Source: Sycon ciliatum (taxonomy: Eukaryota > Porifera > Calcarea > Leucosolenida > Sycettidae). From it: a DNA stretch of 64,000 nt. Positions 12,067-23,212 of this stretch are shown here, in pieces; the stretch's first letter is position 1; each line of letters starts with the position of its first letter. The position numbers and the translations under genes were made by a program. The stretch is taken from assembly GCF_964019385.1 (NCBI RefSeq), contig NC_088653.1:11750173-11814172 (forward strand), written 5' to 3'. The notes under the pieces were generated by a model. That model was not told where the DNA came from, did no database searches, and was given only the letters and a program-made list of their open reading frames with translations.

Positions 12067-12497
12067 TTGAGTAGGCTGAGGAAGATTGTGCCTGAATAGC
12101 ACCACTTATATAGTGCTCTCCAGGCACAAACATCACCAGGGATACAAACTTACAGAGACGCTCCGCTTCCAGCGCGACAAACACCTCGTGAACACCAGAT
12201 AGCAGCGTGAGTCAGTGTCGCTCCTGGACGGTGAGACAGACGTCGAGGACCCTCGGTCATTCGCAACGCTGTCACCTCCAAACCAACTAGTCGCAAGCCC
12301 GCGCTGGGCACAACAGTACGAAGTAGTGGTTGCGACTTCGGCGATGATTTGTAAGAAAGGTTTGCTCCCCACACCGGAGCTCGCGCTATTCCGCCGACTT
12401 TACTTGACACTTGACTGACTCACGACTGCCATCCAGAGCACACGAGAAGTCCATCGAATCTTCGACTCGGCAAACCTGCAAGAAAGCACCACTCCCT

Positions 12498-12543
12498 GCT
12501 CAATACACAGTGTTTCGGGGAATTCACCCCTCATCAGTTGAGC
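12498..12543 (-). ncRNA. Type I hammerhead ribozyme, H477 unit 2
   Basis: Identical core and helices to the copy at 12021-12066, displaced by exactly 477 bp. Confidence 0.9.
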
Positions 12544-12974
12544 TTGAGTAGGCTGAGGAAGATTGTGCCTGAATAGCACCACTTATATAGTGCTCTCCAG
12601 GCACAAACATCACCAGGGATACAAACTTACAGAGACGCTCCGCTTCCAGCGCGACAAACACCTCGTGAACACCAGATAGCAGCGTGAGTCAGTGTCGCTC
12701 CTGGACGGTGAGACAGACGTCGAGGACCCTCGGTCATTCGCAACGCTGTCACCTCCAAACCAACTAGTCGCAAGCCCGCGCTGGGCACAACAGTACGAAG
12801 TAGTGGTTGCGACTTCGGCGATGATTTGTAAGAAAGGTTTGCTCCCCACACCGGAGCTCGCGCTATTCCGCCGACTTTACTTGACACTTGACTGACTCAC
12901 GACTGCCATCCAGAGCACACGAGAAGTCCATCGAACCTTCGACTCGGCAAACCTGCAAGAAAGCACCACTCCCT

Positions 12975-13020
12975 GCTCAATACACAGTGTTTCGGGGAAT
13001 TCACCCCTCATCAGTTGAGC
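12975..13020 (-). ncRNA. Type I hammerhead ribozyme, H477 unit 3
   Basis: Identical core and helices, displaced by a further 477 bp. Confidence 0.9.
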
Positions 13021-13451
13021 TTGAGTAGGCTGAGGAAGATTGTGCCTGAATAGCACCACTTATATAGTGCTCTCCAGGCACAAACATCACCAGGGATACA
13101 AACTTACAGAGACGCTCCGCTTCCAGCGCGACAAACACCTCGTGAACACCAGATAGCAGCGTGAGTCAGTGTCGCTCCTGGACGGTGAGACAGACGTCGA
13201 GGACCCTCGGTCATTCGCAACGCTGTCACCTCCAAACCAACTAGTCGCAAGCCCGCGCTGGGCACAACAGTACGAAGTAGTGGTTGCGACTTCGGCGATG
13301 ATTTGTAAGAAAGGTTTGCTCCCCACACCGGAGCTCGCGCTATTCCGCCGACTTTACTTGACACTTGACTGACTCACGACTGCCATCCAGAGCACACGAG
13401 AAGTCCATCGAACCTTCGACTCGGCAAACCTGCAAGAAAGCACCACTCCCT

Positions 13452-13497
13452 GCTCAATACACAGTGTTTCGGGGAATTCACCCCTCATCAGTTGAGC
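13452..13497 (-). ncRNA. Type I hammerhead ribozyme, H477 unit 4
   Basis: Identical core and helices, displaced by a further 477 bp. This is the last minus-sense copy before the array inverts at 13693/13694. Confidence 0.9.
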
Positions 13498-13990
13498 TTG
13501 AGTAGGCTGAGGAAGATTGTGCCTGAATAGCACCACTTATATAGTGCTCTCCAGGCACAAACATCACCAGGGATACAAACTTACAGAGACGCTCCGCTTC
13601 CAGCGCGACAAACACCTCGTGAACACCAGATAGCAGCGTGAGTCAGTGTCGCTCCTGGACGGTGAGACAGACGTCGAGGACCCTCGGTCATTCAAGTGTC
13701 AAGTAAAGTCGGCGGAATAGCGCGAGCTCCGGTGTGGGGAGCAAACCTTTCTTACAAATCATCGCCGAAGTCGCAACCACTACTTCGTACTGTTCTGCCC
13801 AGCGCGGGCTTGCGACTAGTTGGTTTGGAGGTGACAGCGTTGCGAATGACCGAGGGTCCTCGACGTCTGTCTCACCGTCCAGGAGCGACACTGACTCACG
13901 CTGCTATCTGGTGTTCACGAGGTGTTTGTCGCGCTGGAAGCGGAGCGTCTCTGTAAGTTTGTATCCCTGGTGATGTTTGTGCCTGGAGAG

Positions 13991-14021
13991 CACTATATAA
14001 GTGGTGCTATTCAGGCACAAT
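13991..14021 (+). promoter_or_regulatory. Putative RNA polymerase II core promoter inside the H477 unit
   Basis: TATATAA at 13994-14000 lies about 27 bp before a TCAGGC initiator-like site near 14020 and ends about 40 bp before the ribozyme core. It sits in an imperfect inverted repeat (GCCTG...AGCAC...GTGCT...CAGGC). The same arrangement is present in every unit and in the copy at 45.5 kb. Promoter activity is inference. Confidence 0.5.
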
Positions 14022-14039
14022 CTTCCTCAGCCTACTCAA

Positions 14040-14085
14040 GCTCAACTGATGAGGGGTGAATTCCCCGAAACACTGTGTATTGAGC
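14040..14085 (+). ncRNA. Type I hammerhead ribozyme, H477 inverted unit
   Basis: Plus-strand copy: GCTCAA, CTGATGA, GGGG-TGAATT-CCCC, GAAA, stem III and loop, GTA, TTGAGC, all directly readable. Cleavage is predicted after the A at 14079. It shows that the ribozyme sequence is preserved in both orientations of the array. Confidence 0.9.
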
Positions 14086-14233
14086 AGGGAGTGGTGCTTT
14101 CTTGCAGGTTTGCCGAGTCGAAGGTTCGATGGACTTCTCGTGTGCTCTGGATGGCAGTCGTGAGTCAGTCAAGTGTCAAGTAAAGTCGGCGGAATAGCGC
14201 GAGCTCCGGTGTGGGGAGCAAACCTTTCTTACA

Positions 14234-14237
<4 letters not shown>

Positions 14238-14267
<30 letters not shown>

Positions 14268-14275
14268 CGTAGCCT
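14238..14275. repeat. (AAT)n microsatellite at the array edge
   Basis: About eleven AAT repeats follow the H477 unit directly; a shorter run (11829-11840) borders the other side. The array probably inserted into a trinucleotide tract in the 3' region of the truncated LINE, or the tract grew from its tail. Confidence 0.8.
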
Positions 14276-14746
14276 GTAAAATGTAAAAAGTCACTGAGTA
14301 CAGTTTAATTCAATATCCATGTCCAGTATTTATAATAAAAATAATCTGCTGCAATTTATAGATTCTCACATGCGAGCAACCTGGGCCTCAGCAACAACCA
14401 GCTCAGCAGACTCCGGATGCCGAACCGATCGCTCACGGAAAAGACCCCGTGAACCCCGCAAACACATGATGCATGATCGCAACAGGGCAAATGAGAGACG
14501 GCATCTGATGTAAGATATTACGTGGGAGTACTGCTCCTTCCTCCTTTCCGCTCTCAATAACGCGATTCGGCGATAGAGTGATGTCGCCGCTCTTACCATG
14601 CCACCACTTGCCGACAGCACAACAGGCATGAACGTCGCATGCTCCACCTCTCTCACTCTCTCTTCATAACATCGTCGCTTTTCTTTTTCATGACGCCGAT
14701 AGACAGTGGTGTGTGGTGCAGATCGATTTGAGCGTGCATGACATGG

Positions 14747-15690
14747 GCTTGGGGTCCTAAACAGAGCCGCCCACATCCTCACCCCCGCCGGCCGGACGAC
14801 AGTGTATAAGGCGTTCGTACGACCAGTCATGGAGTATGCGCCTCTTGTATGGATGGGAGCTGCGCAGAGTCACCTCCACCGTCTGAACAATGTTCAGCGC
14901 CGCGCACTCCATGCTATCGGCCCTGGGGCACACCTACCCAGCTTGGCCATCCGCCGCACTGTTGCCTCGCTTGCCTTGTACAAGCTGCACTATACTTGCC
15001 TGTCCACCGCAGCTGCTCTCTGTGTTGCCACCGTGCCACATCACCTCTGCCAACCCCAGAACCCGCAGCGAGCACGGTAGTGTCAGTGGCCATGACCACC
15101 AGCTCCAACACCAGCTGCCTGCATCTGCCCCGCTGGCACTGAAGCGCTCCTTCCCACACTGCAGCATCAGCGACTGGAACTCCCTCCCTGCCGCTCTCCT
15201 GTCCCAGCCTCCCCACAGCAAGAGAATGCAATCATTCAAAACGAACGTTTATCGCCATCTTCGCAGCACAAACTGGCTCTGGGCAGTCGATTCCCTATGA
15301 ATAGTATGATGCTATGATAGTTTCTCCCCACACTCACTCGTGTTAAGCCTTGGGTTTTGCGGATTTTTCGCATCTTTCTGACCTGTTCAGCTCTATCTTC
15401 TTTTTTTCCTTGTTTTGGTGCGTGTTTTTGGCCGTGACGCCGAGACCTCAGGTCGGCAGAGTAATCAATGCCCCACCATCACTGCTGCGTCTAGGCACAG
15501 CGCCTGCTCATTACTTGTCAGTTTGTCCTAGTCTCCGTACCATTGTCTTTCCTTATTCTTTTCGAGCTGGTTATGTGACCACCGTTAGGCGCTGCATCTG
15601 CCGCTAGGGTTTATCGGGTGTTAGCGGCCGTCGTGAGTTCCCTTCAGGAACGGATACGATAATTTACTTACTTTACTTATGTGAACATAG
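14747..15690 (+). pseudogene. LINE reverse transcriptase relic, downstream piece and 3' UTR
   Basis: Resumes the relic broken at 11754. About 14790-14900 encodes TVYKAFVRPVMEYAPLVWMG followed by VQRRAL; after frame changes, 15150-15240 gives a DWNSLPAAL...SFKTNVYRHL C-terminal signature. About 400 bp of non-coding sequence follows, ending near 15680 in TTTACTTACTTTACTTATG, which is probably the LINE 3' tail. Multiple frame changes show it is inactive. Confidence 0.72.
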
Positions 15691-15985
15691 TAAAAAAAAT
15701 TAAAAAAAGCTCAGTCACAGGGGCGCAGCACCCGCTACGACTGGTACGACCATATGGCCGTACCACTTTTCGAAAAGTGTGGTCCGTCCGGAAAGTGCAA
15801 AACCATAATAAAAAATCAGGATTCATCGATGCGTATGCGCATCAGACTTTGATGACCTTTTTCTAGACTCGTACTCGTTGATCTGTCATGCATCTGCAGT
15901 CGTACTACTGTACTTGACTCGACTGCACACTGCGCCAGATCAGAAGTGTGCATGAAGTTCCCCGAACGCAGGATTTTGTGTCTTT
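15690..15985. other. No recognisable feature
   Basis: Unique sequence between the LINE tail and a TIR-element fragment. Confidence 0.45.
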
Positions 15986-16312
15986 TTTTACAACATTTTC
16001 CCGGGGGACGTCCCCCGGACCCCCTCTTACGCCGCGGTCAAACATGAAAAGCTTGCACCGCTTTTGCGGAGGCGGAAAGCGGAACTACCGCAGCCGCTTT
16101 GGCGGACCACACGATGCAGCGGTCACACATACATGTCGACTACTGTGCTCCTCAGCGCTCCGCTTTGGCGGAGAGAATGCAAATGCAGCATGTCCTATGA
16201 AATTATTTTAGATGTTCTTGTCCGAGTTGAAGCGACCTTCGCTTGTACAAGTAGAGCTATCGTGGATCGCTGACAGGCTGCTGAATGTCTCCTGTCAAGT
16301 ACACTCGTACAC
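15986..16312. mobile_element. Fragment of the CCGCCAAAGCGG short TIR element family
   Basis: Near-identical in inverted orientation to about 48895-49175: shared words include AGCTTGCACCGCTTTTGCGG, the GCTTTGGCGGA blocks and GTTGAAGCGACCTTCGCTTG. No coding capacity. Confidence 0.7.
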
Positions 16313-16329
16313 TTGAATTAGTGCCTAAT

Positions 16330-17440
16330 AGTGGTGTGCACGGGTAGTCGGGTACCCGTGCTACCCGTGAGGACCTCGGGTAGTCGGGTACAGAATCGTA
16401 CCCGAAAACCTGAAGTCGCAGATGACATCATGTAGAAAGAGTAGACAGAGAGAGGTCTAGAGTACAGTGCACGTGTACATATAACTCACGCATGTCTACC
16501 CAGTGTGTAACATGTAAGTCCCTTAGGGTTGGTTCACATAAGCAAAATCGGCGCCGCAAGACATCGGCGGTGAGCCAGCTCCCGATCCGTTGCGCCTACG
16601 GCTCGAGTACCAAATCTACTACAAAGTAGTACAGAATGTGCCAAAATGCTACGACAGGTTTGCCAATTGAAGCTTGAATTTCTTTGTTTCTTCAGTAGTT
16701 CAAGGTCTTTCGGTGATGGCCACTCGGTGCTACCTTTTACTGGAGATCATGAAAATACTTCTACACATTTTATTGCAGTCTAGTAAGCGATTGTGTCGAA
16801 ATTATGCTTGCAAACGTTGATGAAGTCACAAGAACTTGCCAATGTATCCATTATAATTTTATATTTGTTTCAATTGTATTTGTCTCATAAGTTGCACAAT
16901 GGTCAAGCAGATCATCCGAGAAGGACGGGCTGGTATCCTGACATATTTGCCGCCTTGAAGCGACTACAAGAATGGCGAACGGATCTCCTCTCTAGCTTCA
17001 ATTTAGGAAAATTTAGGACAAGTATTGGTTTGATATTTTGACAAAGTCTGGCTCCCGGCAACCGGCGATCACCGGCGCGAACGGTTCACAAACCACTTTT
17101 GGTCAAAATCGTACGGGATCGGCGCCGGGGCAGATCGCAAGAGTTGGGCACTGTCCAACTTTGCCGGCGGTCCCTAGCGATATTTTACCGTATGATTTTG
17201 TTACGACTGCACTGGTTCACACAATCGCAATGCGCCGGGAGAGGTTGCAAGAAGCCCACCGCCGGTGACTCCCGGCGCGTACCGGCGATATGTGAACCAA
17301 CCCTTAGTGAAGGGGCCGGTACGCGGTGTGCATTGTGGTCTTACCATGGAAACATTACCCGATCGGGTACCTGTGCTACCCGTGGAAACCTACCCGGACC
17401 CGATACCCGAAGAAAATGCTACCCGACTCAGCCCTAATTA
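16330..17440. mobile_element. Putative hAT-like non-autonomous element with CGGGTA-rich ends
   Basis: Both ends carry inverted, multiply repeated CGGGTAGTCGGGTA / TACCCGACT words, and similar CCTAAT words flank them, suggesting an imperfect target duplication. No transposase is seen. A second element with clear TTA duplications lies inside (16526-17303). Confidence 0.5.
16526..17303. mobile_element. 778-bp TTA-type (PIF/Harbinger-like) non-autonomous element
   Basis: Terminal inverted repeats GGGTTGGTTCACATA and TATGTGAACCAACCC, flanked by TTA at 16523-16525 and 17304-17306. A TTA target duplication with short inverted ends fits the PIF/Harbinger superfamily. Internal CCGGCGCG and CGGCGCC words are also inverted. 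Confidence 0.78.
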
Positions 17441-17498
17441 ATCCGCGATATTCATGTTAAAACAAAATGGCGTCACGATTATTTTATTGAAAGTGGTA

Positions 17499-18140
17499 GA
17501 GGGGACGGTTTCAAATAGGACACCGGTTGCAAACCGGAACGGACTCAATATTCACTTTCTCTCTTGGTATTTTGATTAGAAAACATATGTCACAGTGAGA
17601 CTACGATGTGTTATACTCCGAGCCAAAATTTCATGGCTCTGCGATGACCAGAAGCGCCATATCAAGCAGGTGAGTTTTTGACGTGTTGCTTCGCACTGCG
17701 ACTTGAGTTTTACGACTTTCGAAAAATCAACTTCTTGTCGCAGGTAAACAGCGGCTCGCCTCTCGCCAATAAAGCACCGCATACCAATCAAAACTAATGG
17801 AAGCACACACAAGGCTTATTGTTACTCTGTACTGGCCGTCGTGGAGCGATAGCAATTACCTAATTTCAGACCCAGAGTGAATTTGACGTGCACTCTAAAA
17901 CGTGTCCGGTTTGGAGCCACCTCTGATTTGAACTTTTTTGAAGCGAAAAATTGGGCAACTTGGAGGCAATGGGTCAACACAAAGGAGTGGCTCAGTTCGA
18001 TTGACTCTGGCCCCAGAGCAAACTTCAACATGCCAGTTTCCTTCCACAAACATATTTCGAGTGAAAAATCAACGCTGATGATCGGTTTGGGTCTATACAA
18101 ATTTGGCTATCAAAACGTCCCGGTATCGAGCCGTCTCCTC
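17499..18140. mobile_element. 642-bp TA-type (Tc1/mariner-like) non-autonomous element
   Basis: Ends GAGGGGACGG and CCGTCTCCTC are imperfect inverted repeats flanked by TA at 17497-17498 and 18141-18142. Removing it rejoins AAAGTGGTA to CAGTTGGTGG, matching the uninterrupted opposite arm of the host element. TA target duplication fits Tc1/mariner-type elements. Confidence 0.72.
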
Positions 18141-18954
18141 TACAGTTGGTGGTACGAGTGTTCAAAACCATTTGAACTTCATACTGTTCGTCTTCTTTTT
18201 GACATGCTCTCTTTCCATCGTCCTTAGCTTTTGTTTGTTGTGAGCTGTTTTGGATTTCTCCTGTGCCTCTGGGGGATGCCAAGTGATGGTTTTGAGAGGC
18301 TGGTGGTGGCTGTGAGCGACAGTTTGCCGATCGGCGTCGTCCTCGCTGTAGCGATGAAAATACTAGTTACTGCGCACCTGGCAGATATCACAACACGTCG
18401 GAGCGTCCAGGAGCAAAGGAATCTTGGGTTTTCACTGGAATCTAGTTCCTCCAGCATCGTGTAGCCCACCGTCTGTGAATGGCGGTCCAGAAAGGTCGAA
18501 CCTGGTCTTCTGCAGCATCTCGCAGTCCTGCGAGGCACACCGTGTACGCCTGCCATGTATTGTACAAATAAAACTCATGCAGTAGTGGACTCTACAGTGA
18601 TGAGTTTCAGCCTGTATGCTTCAAAAGACACAGGAAATGTGACTGGTGTCTGTACACTCAGTGACTGGACGCCAACACCCCAGTCTTCTCCTGCAGGATC
18701 TGTTTGACATTGACATTATGCAGTAGGTCGGCATTGACCTGGTTTGGCAGCTATCGTAATAAAATCTGCCTGGTTGGATGCAGCAGGTTGGCGTTTGCTC
18801 GTCGTCTAGTCCGGAATTGTCTTGTAACTCACGGTGGAGTACGCGCAGGGTTTGTGATCATCCCTGTTCACTTCAATATAATTATCATCAAACACAACGT
18901 TCCCTTTGTCACTCATCTTATCCTGAGTACTGAATTTGCTGACAATATTGCACC

Positions 18955-19450
18955 ACACTTGTCACAACCTACCGCCACTGCTGGCGGTGGCGACTGGTTC
19001 GTCAATGGCGGTGACCAGGCTGACTGACTAGCTTCGAGACAGCGGCCTCGTTGTCAATCCCGTGGCAGCCTAAAGGTTGATTTTATCGATCCAGCCTCAG
19101 CGCCATGTTGCCGATGCCCTAGTGACTGTGTGTCATGGATTGCCTTGCCATCAGCGGTCATTGCCGTCCACCTTGGTGCAGCCCTCAACAACTGGCTCAG
19201 CCCATGGGAGTCTCAAGTGGACAAAGTTGTTGCCAAAGTAGCTCAGAAGATTGGTGCATCGTGGTGTAGGTGAGCACATAACTAGGACTTCCCAGCGCCT
19301 ATTTGTCCAGGCTGCGATACTATGTGACATGCTGTACTGCACATTCTTTTCAGCACTGCAAGGCCGGCAGCTGGACCGACTGCAGGGGCCGCGCACATGC
19401 AGGCCGCCTGTTGCCAGTGCAGCATTCTGGAACGTTCCTTCCTTCTGAGA
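18955..19450 (+). pseudogene. LINE reverse transcriptase C-terminal relic (copy B)
   Basis: Direct duplicate of the relic at 640-1135, with the same stops and frame changes, so the decay predates the duplication of the composite element. Confidence 0.5.
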
Positions 19451-21692
19451 TCCGTGGAATAATAACTTTCTTTGCTTCAAAGCAAGTTGCTTACCTTTCT
19501 GTTGTGCTCCCAGTGTCCTTACAACAATAACCTACAGCAATGTTTCATTTTCCTTTCCATTCCCCAACCAATGAATACAACAATGTCGATTCTATTTCTG
19601 AATACTTTAGTGTGTGCCCGCGCACGCACGTGTGTGTGTGTGTGTGTGTGTGTATACCTCACTCGCCACTCGAAGTTCTGTTCCCCATTACTGGAACACT
19701 GCCTGTTCTTTCAGGACCTGCCATCATCTGCGGATGGGCATTCAATGATTGTATTGTGTGTGTATGTGTTTCATTCAGAATGAGATCCGCTATCGTTGCT
19801 ATAAGAGAAAATCTGTGGGTTCACATCCAGTGCATTTGTAGATTTGCGTGCTTTTCTCGCCACGGGCGCATACATGGGACATTGTGTGTGTGTGCGTCTG
19901 TGTGTATGGGGATATTGTCTGTATCGGCTTTTGGTACTAATGTTCAGGTCTGTGCTTGCATGTGTGAACATGAAGTTGTTCGGTTCTGTGCATGCTATTG
20001 CTATGTTGTATATTATTGTATGTATGTGTGTATTTCCACGAACAGTGTGGATGAGCGTGGAGAGTGCATTCATCCCTCATCAACCACTTCCCCTTGGGCT
20101 TACGAGAGTTTTTTCTGCGTACTTCTCATTTTTGGTTGTTTCTCTCTGATACTGTATTGATGCCGGTACCTGTACCTCGATGTGTTCCTCTATCTGCAGT
20201 CGCCTTTATCCTTCGGTCAAGTTAACGTTTATTGTGCTCTATTTATCGTGCGAATCAAAATAAACAATAATAACACAAGTCATGCTAGAGTGACGACATG
20301 TGCGTGTAGTAGGGTTGATGCGATGGGACGTTATAATTAGGTGGAACAGAACACACATTGGGCAGATTGATTGGGCATCATTGATTGTGCTCAGTCTAAA
20401 CAGTGAACATAATTATCTCCAGTGACAGACTGTAGCGGCTAGCCTCCAATAGGTAGCTGGCACTAGTCGCTACTGCTTGTTTGACAGGTGCCGCCAGAAC
20501 CCCTGTTGTGTCATGCTATAGATGCACATGCCCTATTCTGGGGCATACTGAGGTACTTTGATTTTGTTGACTGCATGTAGACAGCATCCAATAGTAGTAC
20601 TCGTAGACCTTGGCTCTTTGTAGGTCAACCACCATCGCATGGATCGATCGGTGACTATGCACTTGGAGGTTGGAATAGCCCGCGCTGAACAGATCTTGCC
20701 ATGGCCCAGGGAGTGAACTCGCTTACTCGACTATCCAGGTTTTAGTTAACCAGCATGAGTCGTGCAATGAATTTGTCCATACCATGTTGCGAGCTCACAG
20801 TTGTTTGGGCAGGTTTTGAGGTGCACCACGAAACAAAGCGAAATAACGGCGTGACTGTAGAGCAAGGAAGCGGCGAGACGGCACTTCCAGGATGAGACAG
20901 GCAGTAGAGATGTGTTCACAGCACGAGCAACCTCTCAAACCCTGCCGGTACTCCACAGTTACAAGAAAATGTCGGACTGGACGACGCGCCAATGCAAACC
21001 TGCTACATGTACATTCACCCAGGCAGATAGCTGCCAAACCAGGCCAATGTCAACCCACTGCATACCGGTATGTCAATGTCAAACAGATCCTGCAGGAGAA
21101 GACTGGGATGATATTGGCGTCCAGTGTACGGACACCAGTGACATTTCCTGCGTCTTTTGCAGCATACAGGATAGACTCATCACTGTAAAGTCCACTACTT
21201 CGTGATTTTTATTTGTAGAATACATGACAGGCGTATTCAGTGTGCCTCGCAGGACTGCGAGATGCTGCAGAAGACCAGTTTCGACCTTTCTGGACCGCCA
21301 TTCACCGACGGTGGGCTACACGATGCTGGAGGAACTAGATTCCAGTGAAAACCCAAGATTCCTTTGCTCCTGGACGCTCCGACGTGTTGTGATATCTGCC
21401 AGGTGCGCGGTAACTAGTATTTTCATCGCTATAGCGAGGACGACGCCGATCGGCAAACTCTCGCTCACAGCCATCACCAGCCTCTCAAAACCATCACTTG
21501 GCATCCCCCAGAGGTATAGGAGAAAGCCAAAACAGCTCTCAACAAACAAAAGCTAAGGACGATGGAAAGAGAGCATGTCAAAAAGAAGACAAACAGTATG
21601 AAGTTCAAATGGGTTTGAACACTCGTTCCATCAACTATACCACTTTCAATAAATCGTGACGCCATTTTGTTTTAACACGCATACGGTCCATT

Positions 21693-22335
21693 ATTTGAAC
21701 ATTACTAGTTTGGTTTACATCAATATCAAATTCAAAATAGTTGTATAGCAGGGTGTCGTTGCCTCCTTCTTGTCCGAGTTGAAGCGACCTTCGCTTGTAC
21801 AAGTAGAGCTATCGTGGATCGCTGACAGGCTGCTGAATGTCTCCTGTCAAGTACACTCGTGGATTTGGGGCACATTCACTGCGGCCCAGCACGGGTGTAT
21901 TTGAATATTAGTTTAGTTTACATCAATATCAAATTCAAGATAGTTTTATAGCTGGGTGTCGTTGCCTCCTCCATGATCCATCATGGATCCAGCGACTGCG
22001 TGGATGCCTGCAGTTGCAGTGAGGGTGTGGCAGAGTACTCTACTACTCCCTGGTTGCAGTCCTAGTGTTGAATACTCTGGTGGACGTATTGCTTGGAGAG
22101 AGAAGGAGAGAGTTGGAGATCGTCCGCGATCGGGGCCAATGAGTTGGGAGGCGGATTCCCTCACCAATTATCCACTCATAACGATGCAGTATTGTTTGCG
22201 AGATCTCCAGAACGTACAGTTCATTGGCAACGAAGAACAATATGAAAACTGAATACCAAACGGCAACCAAACAACACCAGAACTCAGTGCAGAAGTAGCA
22301 CACCAAACTTCAAAGCCATCACCATGCAGGTAGTG
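21693..22335. mobile_element. Non-coding repeat, inverted homologue of the insert at 48290-48840
   Basis: Shares with the complement of 48290-48840 the words GATCCATCATGGATCCAGCG, GAGATCTCCAGAACGTACAG and AGCACACC.AACTTCAAAGCCATCACCATGCAGG, and the AT-rich TTTACATCAATATCAAATTC motif that occurs twice at its left end. No coding potential. Confidence 0.65.
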
Positions 22336-22815
22336 ACTACACCCAATTTTCAAAACTTGCTCCGATTGCTTCGATTTTGGTCTCATTCGATTCTCCCAGG
22401 CGTAGTACATAGGAAATCTGCAAGTATTATTCAAATCGGCCCAGCCATTCTTGAGTTACAGTGATTTGAAGTGCGCCAAGTATTATTAGTTGGACTTTTG
22501 CTGGAAACAGAAATGAATGGGAGTGATGGGAGAATCGAGAACGACCGCACAGTCAGTGCATACAGTACAGTGGTGTACAGTGCACACGCCTCGTCACTCG
22601 AACTGCGCGTACGAAATTGCATACTTTGGTATGCTGGAGCAGAACAAATTCGCTCGTAGAGGAAGACGAAAGCGTCTCACCGCCTTGTTATTTCTCATGG
22701 CCAGTAGTTTTTCGATGCTGAAGACGATGGAATAGTCCGCGACGCTGCGACCCGACCAGAACAACCCGAAATTCATACCCTGAAAAAGCGCTCAGAGCTC
22801 CTAAATTTCGTCGTA
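22336..22815. other. No recognisable feature
   Basis: About 480 bp between a repeat and the 3' tail of the LINE. Open frames up to 72 codons on the plus strand match nothing I know. Confidence 0.45.
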
Positions 22816-23212
22816 TGTTGTTGTTGTTGTTTATTTTACTTCGCAGATTCTAACGGGCAAGTTGCCCAATAACAAGAAAGCGAAGGCAAAGAAAATAATA
22901 ATACTAATAAGAGAAATAACCGGGGCAGCAGAAAATGAATAATAGCTTTAAGAACTCAGATGGTGAGCCAAGGAACAAATTTCCATGTTACAAATAATCG
23001 CTTTTAAAAGTAAAAAGAAAAGAGCGGGTGGTACAGCAGACCTCCTATTCTGAATTCCCTGAACGAAGCAGAGACATTAGCTGGGTACATGTCACTATTA
23101 TACAGTAGCAAGAGAGCTACCTCGGTCGACATCAGTGGACGTGGACTACGAGTGGATGCGACATACGAGTGGATGCGACAGCAACAGTGACTGGAATAAT
23201 GGGTGATACGTT

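Larger units (their letters stand above)
11840..14237. repeat. H477 array: hammerhead-encoding 477-bp repeat, four minus-sense units plus one inverted unit
   Basis: Period is exactly 477 bp (ribozyme cores at 12021, 12498, 12975, 13452). The minus-sense block is 11840-13693 (about 3.9 units); it meets an inverted, plus-sense block of about 1.14 units (13694-14237). Units are nearly identical, differing by single bases. Both outer ends abut AAT trinucleotide runs. The repeated 60-, 67-, 79- and 86-codon open frames are not credible genes. Each unit contains a TATA box and a hammerhead ribozyme in the same orientation. Confidence 0.92.
11755..14746 (-). mobile_element. 5'-truncated LINE of the GTTQGDP/RHN family, containing the H477 array
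   Basis: Flanked by a perfect 16-bp target duplication. The minus-strand 5' end (14746) lies inside coding sequence; about 14366-14700 encodes VYRRHEKEKRRCYEERVREV and a following SFALLRSCIMCLRGSRG, clearly homologous to the C-terminus of the LINE at 40582-42468. The 3' end at 11755 finishes in an A-rich tail (complement of AAATTTTTTTTTAA). The H477 array is inserted in its 3' region. Truncation at the 5' end, an A-rich 3' tail and a 16-bp duplication fit target-primed reverse transcription. Confidence 0.78.
17446..21692. mobile_element. Long-inverted-repeat composite element, copy B (complete)
   Basis: The left end has GTTAAAACAAAATGGCGTCA and the right end its complement near 21653-21675. 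Inverted similarity, with gaps, reaches from 17455 to about 18850 on the left and back to about 20935 on the right. The interior (18600-20900) is a direct repeat of 300-2600 of copy A. The left arm is interrupted by a TA-type element at 17499-18140. Without that insert the element is about 3.6 kb. No transposase was found. Confidence 0.68.

Noticed and set aside
11923..14183. Repeated 60-, 67-, 79- and 86-codon open frames in the H477 units
   Set aside because: They recur because the DNA repeats; they overlap each other on both strands and cover the promoter and ribozyme. The low divergence between units does not test coding constraint.
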